Source: Amphritea pacifica
GTDB taxonomy: Bacteria; Pseudomonadota; Gammaproteobacteria; Pseudomonadales; Balneatricaceae
NCBI RefSeq assembly: GCF_016924145.1
Contig: NZ_JAFFZO010000008.1
Coordinates: forward strand, 104,598 to 147,234
Direction of reading: 5' to 3'
DNA: 42,637 nt
The notes under the pieces were generated by a model. That model was not told the DNA's origin. It made no database searches and saw only the letters and a program-made list of their open reading frames with translations. Position 1 is the stretch's first letter. Each line of letters starts with the position of its first letter. The position numbers and the translations under genes are program-made. Shown here piece by piece: positions 1-8,325 of this stretch.

Positions 1-60
1 CTTGCGACGATGGCCCAAAGGGCGCAGTAATCCTATACGACCCACCACTTCTAAATTAAG

Positions 61-81
61 CCGCTTAATTGCGGTTTTTTT
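61..81 (+). terminator. Rho-independent terminator, repeat unit 1
   Basis: Stem CCGC/GCGG with a TTAATT loop is followed by seven T. The flanking AATTAAG and CTTAATT can form an alternative 7-bp hairpin with loop CCG that excludes the terminator stem. It lies 13 nt after the CCACCA of the tRNA-like 3' end. Confidence 0.7.
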
Positions 82-226
82 GCGTCTGTAGAAAAGTAAT
101 ATGAAGTTGATCGTATAGGATGAGAACCTAAGGTTCGAGCCGAGCGAAGCGAGACAACGCCGGAGCTTGCGACGGCGGCCCGAAGGGCGTGGTAATCCTA
201 TACGACCCACCACTTCTACTAAATAG

Positions 227-247
227 CCACCGTAGGGTGGTTTTTTT
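227..247 (+). terminator. Rho-independent terminator, repeat unit 2
   Basis: Stem CCACC/GGTGG with loop GTAG, then seven T. This unit has a different terminator from the other units at the same relative position, so the unit is a variant and not a recent copy. Confidence 0.75.
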
Positions 248-387
248 ACGCCTGAAATTTGTGGCACATATAGGATGAGAACCTATAGGTTCGATTCGAG
301 CCGTTTTTTGGCGAGAAAACATCGGAGCTTGCGACGATGGCCCAAAGGGCGCAGTAATCCTATACGACCCACCACTTCTAAATTAAG

Positions 388-408
388 CCGCTTAATTGCG
401 GTTTTTTT
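388..408 (+). terminator. Rho-independent terminator, repeat unit 3
   Basis: Same sequence as the unit 1 terminator: CCGC/GCGG stem and seven T, placed the same distance behind the tRNA-like 3' end. Confidence 0.7.
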
Positions 409-571
409 GCGTCTGTAGAAAAGTAATATGAAGTTGATCGTATAGGATGAGAACCTGTTTTTAAGAAATAGGGTTCGATTCGAGCCGTTTTTTGGCGGGA
501 AAACATCGGAGCCTGCGACGATGGCCCGAAGGGCGCAGTAATCCTATACGACCCACCACTTCTAAATTAAG

Positions 572-592
572 CCGCTTAATTGCGGTTTTTTT
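572..592 (+). terminator. Rho-independent terminator, repeat unit 4
   Basis: Third copy of the CCGC/GCGG stem with seven T, in the last well-preserved unit of the array. Confidence 0.7.
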
Positions 593-770
593 GCGTCTGT
601 AGAAAAGTAATATGAAGTTGATCGTATAGGATGAGAACCTGTTTTTAAGAAATAGGGTTCGATTCGAGCCGCTTTTTGGCGAGAAAACATCGGAGCCTGC
701 GACGATGGCCCAAAGGGCGCAGTAATCCATACGAGACTTAAATAAGATCTCTGACTTCTAAAGTAAACCG

Positions 771-800
771 CTGCTCTTGATCGGAGATCAGAAGGTTTTT
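771..800 (+). terminator. Terminator closing the repeat array
   Basis: Stem TTGATC/GATCA(G) around loop GGA is followed by AAGG and five T. It follows the degenerate fifth tRNA-like copy and probably marks the 3' boundary of the array. Confidence 0.5.
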
Positions 801-1021
801 CTCGTCTGAATTTTGTGCGTTCACTGTTTATCTGTGGATCCGATAATTATGATGCGGACCTGCCTCATGCCTCATTACTCTTTTCTCTGTGTTCTAAGAG
901 TCCTCTGTGGTAAAAATGCTCTCCTTATCTCTGATCGTTGAGCCAGTCAGTCAATGTAGCTGTCTGGCTTATGATTCTGTGACGCGTTAGAGGTTATTGA
1001 TGTGAGGGTGCGGAAAAACCT
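801..1021. other. Intergenic region upstream of greB
   Basis: No coding potential seen. It holds a loose run of CTCTGTG-like words (about 885-910), which recurs in the gap at 26390-26415, and a stem AGCCAG/CTGGCT (941-967) just before TATGAT (970-975), a possible greB -10. No convincing -35 is seen. Confidence 0.4.
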
Positions 1022-1498
1022 ATGAGAGCAAGATTAATTACCCAGCAAGGCTACGATAAGCTCAAGGAAGAGCTGGATTTTCTCTGGCGTAAGGAGCGCC
1101 CGGAAGTGACTCAGAAGGTTACCTGGGCGGCCAGTCTGGGGGACCGCAGCGAGAATGCAGACTATCAGTACAATAAAAAACGCTTGCGGGAGATTGATCG
1201 TCGGGTCCGCTACCTGCGTAAATGTATTGATGAACTGGGGGTTGTCAATTATGCGCCGGAGCAGGAGGGCAAAGTGTTCTTCGGTGCCTGGGTTGAGATT
1301 GAGAACGATGCCGGTGAGATAAAACGTTTTCGTATTGTCGGCTATGATGAAATTTTTGAGCGCAAAGACTACATCTCTATCGATTCACCAATGGCCAGAG
1401 GCCTGTTGAAAAAAGAGGTGGGTGACGAGGTGCTGATCAGAACGCCGGCCGGTGAGGCGTACTGGTATATTAATAAGATTGAGTATATTCAATCCTGA
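1022..1498 (+). CDS. greB: Transcription elongation factor GreB
   Basis: GreB enters the secondary channel of backtracked RNA polymerase and stimulates cleavage of the extruded 3' RNA so that elongation can resume. The 158-residue product has the normal family length. Residues 1-75 form the antiparallel coiled coil, with the acidic tip DRSENAD carrying D41 and E44, the Mg-coordinating residues of Gre factors. Residues 80-158 are the FKBP-like C-terminal domain (SPMARGLLKKEVGDEVLIRTPAGE). The basic surface and the sequence WRKERPEVTQKVTWAASLGDR point to GreB and not GreA. The ATG start gives the canonical N-terminus MRARLIT; its ribosome binding site is weak. It is convergent with the YeiH-type gene, with only 37 nt between the stops and no clear terminator. 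Confidence 0.97.
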   Translation: MRARLITQQGYDKLKEELDFLWRKERPEVTQKVTWAASLGDRSENADYQYNKKRLREIDRRVRYLRKCIDELGVVNYAPEQEGKVFFGAWVEIENDAGEIKRFRIVGYDEIFERKDYISIDSPMARGLLKKEVGDEVLIRTPAGEAYWYINKIEYIQS

Positions 1499-1535
1499 CG
1501 GTACCGACAGCGCTCGGGCCAGTAGCGCGGTTGTA

Positions 1536-2567
1536 TTAAAGTCTGATCAGCAACAGGTTGAGAAAATAGCCGCCGACAATCAGCAGGAGAAACAGTATCA
1601 GCGCCAGCAGCAGGGGTTTCGCTCCCGCCTGTTTGATGGTGGCCCAGCGGGTTTGTAATCCCAGTGCGGCCATTGCCAGCGCCAGACTGAACTGACTGCT
1701 CAGCTTTATCAGCTGTAGCGCAGGCTCAGGAATCGCCGTCAGGCTGTTAACGGCGGTTGCCGCGATAAAGCCAAAGACAAACCAGGGAATAATGATCGTC
1801 CCGCCTTTAGCCTTTTCATCAGTAGTGGGGCTTAAGTGTGCGCTGAGCAACAGAATAAAAGGGGCCAGCAGCATCACCCGGATCAGTTTCACCACCACAG
1901 CAGTCTGTAATGCCTCGCCACTGATCGATCCTCCCGCTGCCACCGCCTGAGCGACTTCATGCACGGTGCTGCCAATATAGATACCAAATGCAGATTCACT
2001 CATGCCGGCAAACTGATAGATCAGCGGGTAGCTGAACATCGCCAGCGTGCCGAACAGGACGACGGTGGCTACCGCCACTGTGACATGCTGCTGTTTAGGC
2101 TTGAGTACCGATTCTGTCGCCAGCACCGCTGCCGCACCGCAGATTGCACTGCCAACCGAGGTGAGGATGGCAACGTCCCGATGCAGTTTGAAAAACCGTA
2201 TGCCGATCCAGGTGCCGACACTGAAGATGGAGAGGATGGTTACCGCATCCAGTAACAGTGCCTGCCAGCCAACTGCGAGTATCTGCTCCAGACTCAGACT
2301 AAAACCAAACAGTACAATGCCGGTGCGCAATAAACGCTGCTGACAGAACAGGGTAAAACGATTGTCAGCGAAGCTGAGCACGCGGTGATCGAAATGCCCC
2401 CAGATCATGCCCATCAGAATGGCCAGCGGCAGCGCGCTGAGCCCGATACTGGCGACAGGTTCCAGGTGCGCCAGTCCGAGTGCCAGCGCGGCAATAATGG
2501 GAAGCAGTAAAGATCGTGGCATAGTCGGGCTCAGATTGGTTGTTAGTGCAAGGGCTGTGACAGGCAC
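1536..2567 (-). CDS. YeiH/UPF0324 family membrane transporter (putative sulfate exporter)
   Basis: A 343-residue integral membrane protein with about ten hydrophobic segments, matching the conserved YeiH (Cons_hypoth698) family, often annotated as putative sulfate exporters; the substrate is not established for most members. Family landmarks include the GIVLFGFSLSLEQI segment, the SAICGAAAVLA helix and STVHEVAQAVAAG in the second half. The GTG start is preceded by GGAAG with short spacing. A second possible start is the ATG at 2522 (MPRSLLLP), which would lengthen the intergenic space. The gene diverges from a LysR-type regulator, as is common for yeiH-type genes, so that regulator is its most likely controller. 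GC content and codon use look like the neighbours. Confidence 0.85.
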   Translation of the reverse strand: MPVTALALTTNLSPTMPRSLLLPIIAALALGLAHLEPVASIGLSALPLAILMGMIWGHFDHRVLSFADNRFTLFCQQRLLRTGIVLFGFSLSLEQILAVGWQALLLDAVTILSIFSVGTWIGIRFFKLHRDVAILTSVGSAICGAAAVLATESVLKPKQQHVTVAVATVVLFGTLAMFSYPLIYQFAGMSESAFGIYIGSTVHEVAQAVAAGGSISGEALQTAVVVKLIRVMLLAPFILLLSAHLSPTTDEKAKGGTIIIPWFVFGFIAATAVNSLTAIPEPALQLIKLSSQFSLALAMAALGLQTRWATIKQAGAKPLLLALILFLLLIVGGYFLNLLLIRL

Positions 2568-2636
2568 TATCTTCCAATTTTAATAATCTTAAGTAAAATG
2601 GATGTTTCTAACATTAGGTATAAGAAAAACCGAACA

Positions 2637-3563
2637 ATGAGCCTGTCCCTGAGACAACTGAGAATATTCGAGGCAACTGCGCGTCTGGGGCGGCTGACTG
2701 CGGCGGCTGATGAGCAGGCGCTGAGCCAGTCCGCGGCCAGTCAGGCGCTCAAAGAACTTGAGGTGTCGCTGGGATACCGCCTGTTTAGTCGTAACAGTCG
2801 TGAACTGGTGATAACTGAGATGGGACGGGATATTCTGCCCCGGGTACGGGATATTCTGATCAATGTTGAACGCCTTAATACCCCTCAGGGCGGGGGGATC
2901 AGTGGCTCATTCCGGGTAGCGGCCAGTGTCACTATCGCCAGTTATCTGTTTGCACCACTGATGGCAGACTTTATCAGGCAGTACCCACAGGTTGAACCCG
3001 ATCTGCAGATCGCTAATACCCGGCAGGTGATCGCAGGGCTGGAGAAGGGGCAGGCACAGATCGGTCTGATCGAAGGGCCGGCTTCCCATCCGCAGCTGCA
3101 GATTATCCCCTGGCGTAGCGATGAGTTGCTGGTGTTCTGCAGTCAAACCCATCCGCTGGCGCGGGCAGGTCACCTGAGCGTTGAACAGATGTTGCAGCAA
3201 CGCTGGATTCTGCGGGAGCAGGGGTCAGGTACCCGCGAAGTTTTTGACCGGGCACTGCAGCAGGTGAATGGGAATGTCACTATGGTGATGGCGCTTAACC
3301 GCCAGGAGGCGATTAAACAATCGGTTAAGGCGGGTTTGGGGATCGGTTGTCTGTCACGGCTGGCGGTTGCTGAGGAGCTTCGCAGGGGCGAGCTGGTGGT
3401 GTTACAGACGCCGTTGCAGCTGTCCCGGCAGTTATCAGTGGTAGTGACCAGCGACACCTGTAGCAACCCGTTGGTTCAGGCATTCCTTCACTTTCTGCAG
3501 CTGCCAGAGGCTGCGCCGCTTCAGACCCATCCGGTGGCATCGTCTGCTCCGATAAGCCGATAA
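2637..3563 (+). CDS. LysR-type transcriptional regulator (YeiE-like), divergent from the YeiH-type gene
   Basis: A 308-residue LysR-type regulator. The N-terminal winged helix-turn-helix runs over residues 4-60 (LRQLRIFEATARLGRLTAAA, then SQSAASQALKELE), followed by the linker helix and a periplasmic-binding-protein-like effector domain from about residue 90, with GLGIGCLSRLAVAEEL near its end. I chose the ATG at 2637 because it gives the usual few residues before the HTH and leaves about 70 bp for the divergent promoters. An in-frame ATG at 2598 would add 13 residues and leave only 30 bp. LysR proteins usually act on the adjacent divergent gene, here the YeiH-type transporter. The effector is unknown. 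The final 20 residues are Pro/Ala/Ser-rich and look like an unstructured tail. Confidence 0.9.
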   Translation: MSLSLRQLRIFEATARLGRLTAAADEQALSQSAASQALKELEVSLGYRLFSRNSRELVITEMGRDILPRVRDILINVERLNTPQGGGISGSFRVAASVTIASYLFAPLMADFIRQYPQVEPDLQIANTRQVIAGLEKGQAQIGLIEGPASHPQLQIIPWRSDELLVFCSQTHPLARAGHLSVEQMLQQRWILREQGSGTREVFDRALQQVNGNVTMVMALNRQEAIKQSVKAGLGIGCLSRLAVAEELRRGELVVLQTPLQLSRQLSVVVTSDTCSNPLVQAFLHFLQLPEAAPLQTHPVASSAPISR

Positions 3564-3647
3564 TAAGTGTCAGAAAATACTCAAGAAATACCGCTTCAGG
3601 CCGAACTATAACTGACGCGATAGTAACCCGGGTATTGTGGTTTTCAG

Positions 3648-4082
3648 ATGCAGATAGAACGGCTTGAACAGTTAGAACAGCGAATTGAGGGCTACACCTC
3701 TTCGTTAACCCATGCGGTTAATGAGGGGCGTGGCGCACAGTTCTCTATGCTGTTAAGTCTGATCACTGCCACCGAATATCAGACGCAGAAGGGCCGGACC
3801 GCGTCCGAAGGGTTTCGCCTGCCGGAACCCGAGACGCTGGAATACCCTGATACTGACTCGTTGCATACCGCCGAGGTGGTAAGCCGTCTTAACAGTGCGG
3901 TCAGTGAACATCATGCGGGGGATTTCGCCTACCTGCTCAGTCATCTTTCGGTGCAGGCGAATACACCGGTCAGAAGTGTGTCTGCGGCGGATGACTTTGC
4001 CCGGATCGGGCTGGCTTCTGCGGGACGCCTGATGCTGGATGAGATCGACCGTTCCGGTCAGCAGTTCAGCGCCCGGGCCTGA
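3648..4082 (+). CDS. Hypothetical helical protein with internal duplication
   Basis: A 144-residue soluble protein I do not recognise. It has no signal peptide or membrane segment and appears mostly helical. Two stretches resemble each other: AVNEGRGAQFSMLLSLIT (residues 24-41) and AVSEHHAGDFAYLLSHLS (about 84-101), which suggests an internally duplicated helical hairpin joined by a Pro-rich linker (FRLPEPETLEYPDTDSLH). It sits alone between the LysR gene and a convergent minus-strand operon. Upstream, CGGGTATTGTGG about 20-30 nt before the ATG may include an extended -10, but no clear -35 is seen. I infer a real gene from its uniform codon use and clean start. Function unknown. Confidence 0.7.
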   Translation: MQIERLEQLEQRIEGYTSSLTHAVNEGRGAQFSMLLSLITATEYQTQKGRTASEGFRLPEPETLEYPDTDSLHTAEVVSRLNSAVSEHHAGDFAYLLSHLSVQANTPVRSVSAADDFARIGLASAGRLMLDEIDRSGQQFSARA

Positions 4083-4136
4083 GGGCTCGTGTCGCTGGCT
4101 GGAGCTGCAACCACGTTATACTGAGCGTTGGCAGTA

Positions 4137-4523
4137 TTACGTACGCCAGTGAATCTTTTCAACCGTATTCCCCTCGATCCGCCACCACTCATCCGGGTCA
4201 TCCCCTGAGGTCCAGCTGCTGGCAATACAGCGTATTTCGGTCTCCAGTTCGTGGGCAGCCTGTTGTGCACAGTCCAGATCTTTGATCCAGGGAGTCTGGT
4301 CGGAGTTAAACCAGATGCTGCTCCAGGCTTTGCCTGAGACCTTTTCATGGATCATCACCGGGATCTCGCAACCATTAATTCTGGCGTTGAAGTGGTGCAC
4401 CTGGCCCTGCTCAAAATCCCGCTGCAGCGATTCGCAGAGGCTCTCCAGCCACTGGGTTATACGTTCGAGAGAGCGGTCTTTAATGTAGATCTCAATATCG
4501 GGGTGGCGTTGGTCTTCAGTCAT
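4137..4523 (-). CDS. Conserved hypothetical protein, last gene of the dap-rlmA operon
   Basis: A 128-residue, acidic, soluble protein of unknown function. Trp-rich stretches stand out (ITQWLESLCESL, KAWSSIWFNSDQTPWIKDLDCA, DPDEWWRIEGNTVEKIHW), as in small conserved Pseudomonas-group hypothetical proteins. It has no signal peptide, membrane helix or catalytic motif I can name. Its ATG overlaps the stop of the upstream membrane protein gene by 8 nt (ATGACTGA), indicating translational coupling. It is the distal gene of the minus-strand run that starts at dapC. Two Cys (residues 30 and 52) do not form a motif. Confidence 0.75.
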   Translation of the reverse strand: MTEDQRHPDIEIYIKDRSLERITQWLESLCESLQRDFEQGQVHHFNARINGCEIPVMIHEKVSGKAWSSIWFNSDQTPWIKDLDCAQQAAHELETEIRCIASSWTSGDDPDEWWRIEGNTVEKIHWRT

Positions 4524-4830
4524 GGCTTTGGTCAGATTTCAGGTCGGGTTGGCTGTCGGTTAGCAGAAAGCGGAAAATCCGCAGAATGCTCAGGCTAATA
4601 TAGCCGAAGGCGGCGGTTATTGCTCCGCAAATTGCGATAATAAGCCCGACCAGTGCGAGAATCTCCCGCGGCAGGCTTTGTGCCAGCAGGAACTGGGCAA
4701 TCGCCAGGGCGATAAAGCCGATCATAAAGAGACCGATGCCGAGCAACAGAATGGTCAGGTTCTGTTTGACGTTGTCGGCACGGCGGATAAGACGTAAGCG
4801 CAGGCGTTGTTTTAAGTTGCCCCGGCGCAT
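4516..4830 (-). CDS. Small inner-membrane protein, two transmembrane helices
   Basis: A 104-residue protein with a strongly basic N-terminus (MRRGNLKQRLRLRLIRRADN) followed by two hydrophobic helices at about residues 25-48 and 56-85, then a short acidic tail. The charge pattern predicts both termini in the cytoplasm. I do not recognise the family. It starts 3 nt after the rlmA stop and its end overlaps the next gene by 8 nt, so it is firmly inside the operon. The function cannot be read from context; the neighbours are rRNA modification and DAP synthesis. Confidence 0.75.
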   Translation of the reverse strand: MRRGNLKQRLRLRLIRRADNVKQNLTILLLGIGLFMIGFIALAIAQFLLAQSLPREILALVGLIIAICGAITAAFGYISLSILRIFRFLLTDSQPDLKSDQSHD

Positions 4831-4833
4831 CGC

Positions 4834-5670
4834 TTAAATCCGCCGGAAACGCGCCAGGCAGACATCCAGAGTCAGTTCTAACTGGCTCAGCGCAGCCAGC
4901 CGTTCACGGGCACTCTGATTGATTCGCCAGCCGTGGGGCGTCATCGCCAGTAACTGGCTGATCTGGGTCTGGTCGGGCAGGGAGAAGCGATATCTGATCG
5001 CTTCAGTGGTGATATGCTCAAACGGTTCGCCGAGCACCGTTGCCGGATCAAAGCCTGAGTGACGCACCTCGGCGTAGATCAGTTCGCGCAGTTCGATCAG
5101 GTGGTCTTCGCCAGGGTAGGCGATCAGCAGCTCCGCGCCTGATTTCAGCGTGCGACTAAACTCATCCGACATCAGCCGGCTGAACAGCACTGAGATCAGT
5201 TCCAGAGAGTGGTCCGCTACCGGCATCCGGGCGCCGGAGGCGACCATCCAGGTGATGCCTTTACTCTGACTGCAGGCTGCTTTGACGGCGTGTTTTGAAA
5301 TGTCGAGTCCGGCCAGTTGATAATTGGCGCCGCTTTGTTGCAGCTGCTGCTCCATCCGGCAGGTGTAATAACCCTCACCACAGCCCATATCGAGAATGCG
5401 GGGTGATTGATGCTCAGCGGCACGCTCAGCCAACCGGCTGGCGATAGTGTCAGCCAGTTGCTGATAATGCCCCAGGGCAAGAAAGTTGCGCCGTGCCTGC
5501 ACCATTTCGGCATTGTCGCCGGGGTCCTTAGAGCGTTTTTGATTGGCTAACAACAGATTCCAGTAGCCCTGCCGGGCGGCATCGAAGCTGTGGCGATCCG
5601 GGCATTCGAGGTGCTTGCTATCGCCTGATAACGGTTGCAGGCAGACGGGGCAGTTCAGGTCAAAGTTCAT
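4834..5670 (-). CDS. rlmA: 23S rRNA (guanine(745)-N1)-methyltransferase RlmA
   Basis: SAM-dependent methyltransferase expected to methylate N1 of G745 in helix 35 of 23S rRNA. The N-terminal zinc finger is visible (CPVCLQPL, then ECPDRHSFD, residues 8-30), followed by the family signature GYWNLLL..KRSKDPGDNAEMVQARRNFLALGHYQ at about 36-70. The Rossmann SAM-binding motif is DMGCGEGYYT, near residue 95. The length of 278 is close to the E. coli protein (269). It lies 5 nt downstream of dapE and 3 nt upstream of the small membrane protein gene, so it is co-transcribed with the dap genes. A paralogue such as TlrB, which methylates G748, is unlikely in this group. Confidence 0.9.
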   Translation of the reverse strand: MNFDLNCPVCLQPLSGDSKHLECPDRHSFDAARQGYWNLLLANQKRSKDPGDNAEMVQARRNFLALGHYQQLADTIASRLAERAAEHQSPRILDMGCGEGYYTCRMEQQLQQSGANYQLAGLDISKHAVKAACSQSKGITWMVASGARMPVADHSLELISVLFSRLMSDEFSRTLKSGAELLIAYPGEDHLIELRELIYAEVRHSGFDPATVLGEPFEHITTEAIRYRFSLPDQTQISQLLAMTPHGWRINQSARERLAALSQLELTLDVCLARFRRI

Positions 5671-5675
5671 TCCGC

Positions 5676-6908
<1,233 letters not shown>

Positions 6909-7940
6909 TTAGTTGTGCGCGTGCAGCTCTTCGTTCAGCTCGATTGCAGACTTGTTGGTCTTCACTTCGACGCGACCGGTCTGAGAGTTGCGGCGGAACA
7001 GCAGATCCGGCTTACCGGCCAGTTCGGCGGCTTTCACAGTGCTGACCTCGTTGTTCTGGTCATCCAGCAGTGTCACTTTGGAGCTGGCAGTGATATACAG
7101 ACCCGCTTCAATAGTACAGCGATCACCCAGCGGCAGACCCAGGCCCGCATTGGCACCCAGCAGACAGTTTTCACCCACTGAGATCACGACATTGTTGCCA
7201 CCGGACAGGGTTCCCATAGTGGAGCAACCGCCGCCGAGATCAGATCCGTTACCGACCACCACTCCGGCTGAGATACGACCCTCGACCATGCTCACGCCCA
7301 GGGTACCGGCATTAAAGTTAATAAAGCCTTCATGCATCACTGTGGTGCCTTCGCCAACGTGAGCCCCCAGACGGACGCGGGAGGTCGCTGCGATCCGGGT
7401 GCCGGCAGGAATAACGTAGTTTGCCATTTTCGGGAACTTATCAACCGAGTGGACATCGATAATCCGGCCCTGAGCGCGGGCAGCCAGCTGACGTTTAGGC
7501 AGGTCCGCCAGGGAGATGGCACCCTCGCTGGTCCAGGCAACGTTAGGCAGTTTGCCGAACATGCCGTTCAGGTTCAGACCGTGAGGCTGCACCAGACGGT
7601 GAGACAGCAGGGTCAGTTTCAGGTAAACCTCCGCAGTGGACTCAGGGTCAGCATCGGTTTCCAGAATGGTCAGAATCATCGGTTGCTGAGTACCTTTACA
7701 GATCTCAACGATCTCCGCCTGATCCTCTGCATCGATTGCCAGAAAAGCCGCTTCCAGTTCGCTCAGTTGAGAAACTGTCAGTTCAATTGCCTGATTACCA
7801 CCGCTATAGCCTGCGATATCCTTAACTGCAGTGATCAGTTGCGCGGATGGATTCAGCAGAGGGCTGTTAAAATAAACTTCCAGTAACTCGCCCTCTGATG
7901 ACTTTGTGCCGATACCCAGGCCGAATGCAAATGTACTCAT
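6909..7940 (-). CDS. dapD: 2,3,4,5-tetrahydropyridine-2,6-dicarboxylate N-succinyltransferase (Pseudomonas-type)
   Basis: Transfers succinyl from succinyl-CoA to tetrahydrodipicolinate, committing the pathway to the succinylase branch of DAP/lysine synthesis. The 343-residue product is the longer pseudomonad/marine-type DapD, not the 274-residue E. coli type. The left-handed parallel beta-helix shows as hexapeptide repeats between about residues 180 and 290 (IPAGTRIAATSRVRLGAHVG, NFNAGTLGVSMVEGRISAG, VGENCLLGANAGLGLPLG). I chose the ATG at 7940 (MSTFAFGLGIGT), with GGAG 8 nt upstream, over the in-frame ATG at 7955. It lies 30 nt downstream of the yffB-like gene. Confidence 0.96.
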   Translation of the reverse strand: MSTFAFGLGIGTKSSEGELLEVYFNSPLLNPSAQLITAVKDIAGYSGGNQAIELTVSQLSELEAAFLAIDAEDQAEIVEICKGTQQPMILTILETDADPESTAEVYLKLTLLSHRLVQPHGLNLNGMFGKLPNVAWTSEGAISLADLPKRQLAARAQGRIIDVHSVDKFPKMANYVIPAGTRIAATSRVRLGAHVGEGTTVMHEGFINFNAGTLGVSMVEGRISAGVVVGNGSDLGGGCSTMGTLSGGNNVVISVGENCLLGANAGLGLPLGDRCTIEAGLYITASSKVTLLDDQNNEVSTVKAAELAGKPDLLFRRNSQTGRVEVKTNKSAIELNEELHAHN

Positions 7941-7970
7941 TGTTTGTAACTCCATAGAACTTTTAAGAAT

Positions 7971-8315
7971 TTATTTGAACAGAGCGTTGTAGTCACTCTC
8001 TTTGAAACCCACCTGAATACGGTCGCCAAGGTTCAGCACCGGCCGCTTGATCAGCGTCGGAGTGGCCAGCATCTCGCGAATGGCTGTGGTTTCATCAATA
8101 CTGTTTTTTATACTGTCATCCAGAGCACGCCAACTGGTGCTGCGCTTATTTAACAGCGCCTCCCAGCCGAGGCTGGCAACCCATTCCTGTAACTGGGCTT
8201 CTGTCAGTCCGTCTTTGCGGAAATCATGAAAACTGAAATTCACCCCGTTGCTTGTCAGCCAGCGCTGTGCTTTCTTCACCGTATCGCAGTTAGAAATACC
8301 ATATAGCGTTGTCAT
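7971..8315 (-). CDS. yffB: ArsC/Spx-family protein, YffB-like
   Basis: A 114-residue thioredoxin-fold protein of the ArsC family. N-terminal TTLYGISNCDTVKKAQRWL carries the single Cys10 in the position of the ArsC catalytic Cys; the C-terminal part has TPTLIKRPVL, with the conserved Arg before Pro. The family is annotated either as arsenate-reductase-like or as Spx/MgsR-like; E. coli YffB binds glutathione, and a true arsenate reductase role is not supported here. The gene lies between dapC (10 nt gap) and dapD (30 nt gap), the same neighbourhood as E. coli yffB-dapE, so it is probably a conserved passenger of the dap operon. The physiological role is unknown. Confidence 0.9.
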   Translation of the reverse strand: MTTLYGISNCDTVKKAQRWLTSNGVNFSFHDFRKDGLTEAQLQEWVASLGWEALLNKRSTSWRALDDSIKNSIDETTAIREMLATPTLIKRPVLNLGDRIQVGFKESDYNALFK

Positions 8316-8325
8316 GTTCTGCTCC

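Larger units (their letters stand above)
1..740 (+). repeat. Tandem array carrying tRNA-Lys 3'-end copies
   Basis: The 18-mer ATCCTATACGACCCACCA occurs exactly at 30, 195, 357 and 541, and a damaged version (ATCCATACGA) sits at 725; the spacings are 165, 162, 184 and 184 bp. It matches the 3' end of a gammaproteobacterial tRNA-Lys: T-stem strand CCTAT, acceptor strand ACGACCC, discriminator A and CCA. A matching T-stem/T-loop start (ATAGG followed by TTCGA) lies upstream in several units, at about 285 and 468, but is separated from the 3' half by about 60-70 nt of GC-rich hairpin sequence. No 5' acceptor strand, D-arm or anticodon arm is visible, so no unit is a complete tRNA gene. Each unit also has an inverted partial copy, TCGTATAGGAT, after the terminator. 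A full tRNA-Lys gene probably lies left of the window. The tRNA identity is from family knowledge; the repeats are seen directly. Confidence 0.8.

Noticed and set aside
30-558. Complete tRNA-Lys genes
   Set aside because: Only the 3' T-stem/acceptor strand and CCA are present; no 5' acceptor strand, D-arm or anticodon arm is found upstream of any copy.
128-730. Minus-strand ORFs at 128-322 and 461-730
   Set aside because: They are translations of the tandem repeat units (the same residues recur in each) and span terminators and tRNA-like 3' ends; no ribosome binding site.
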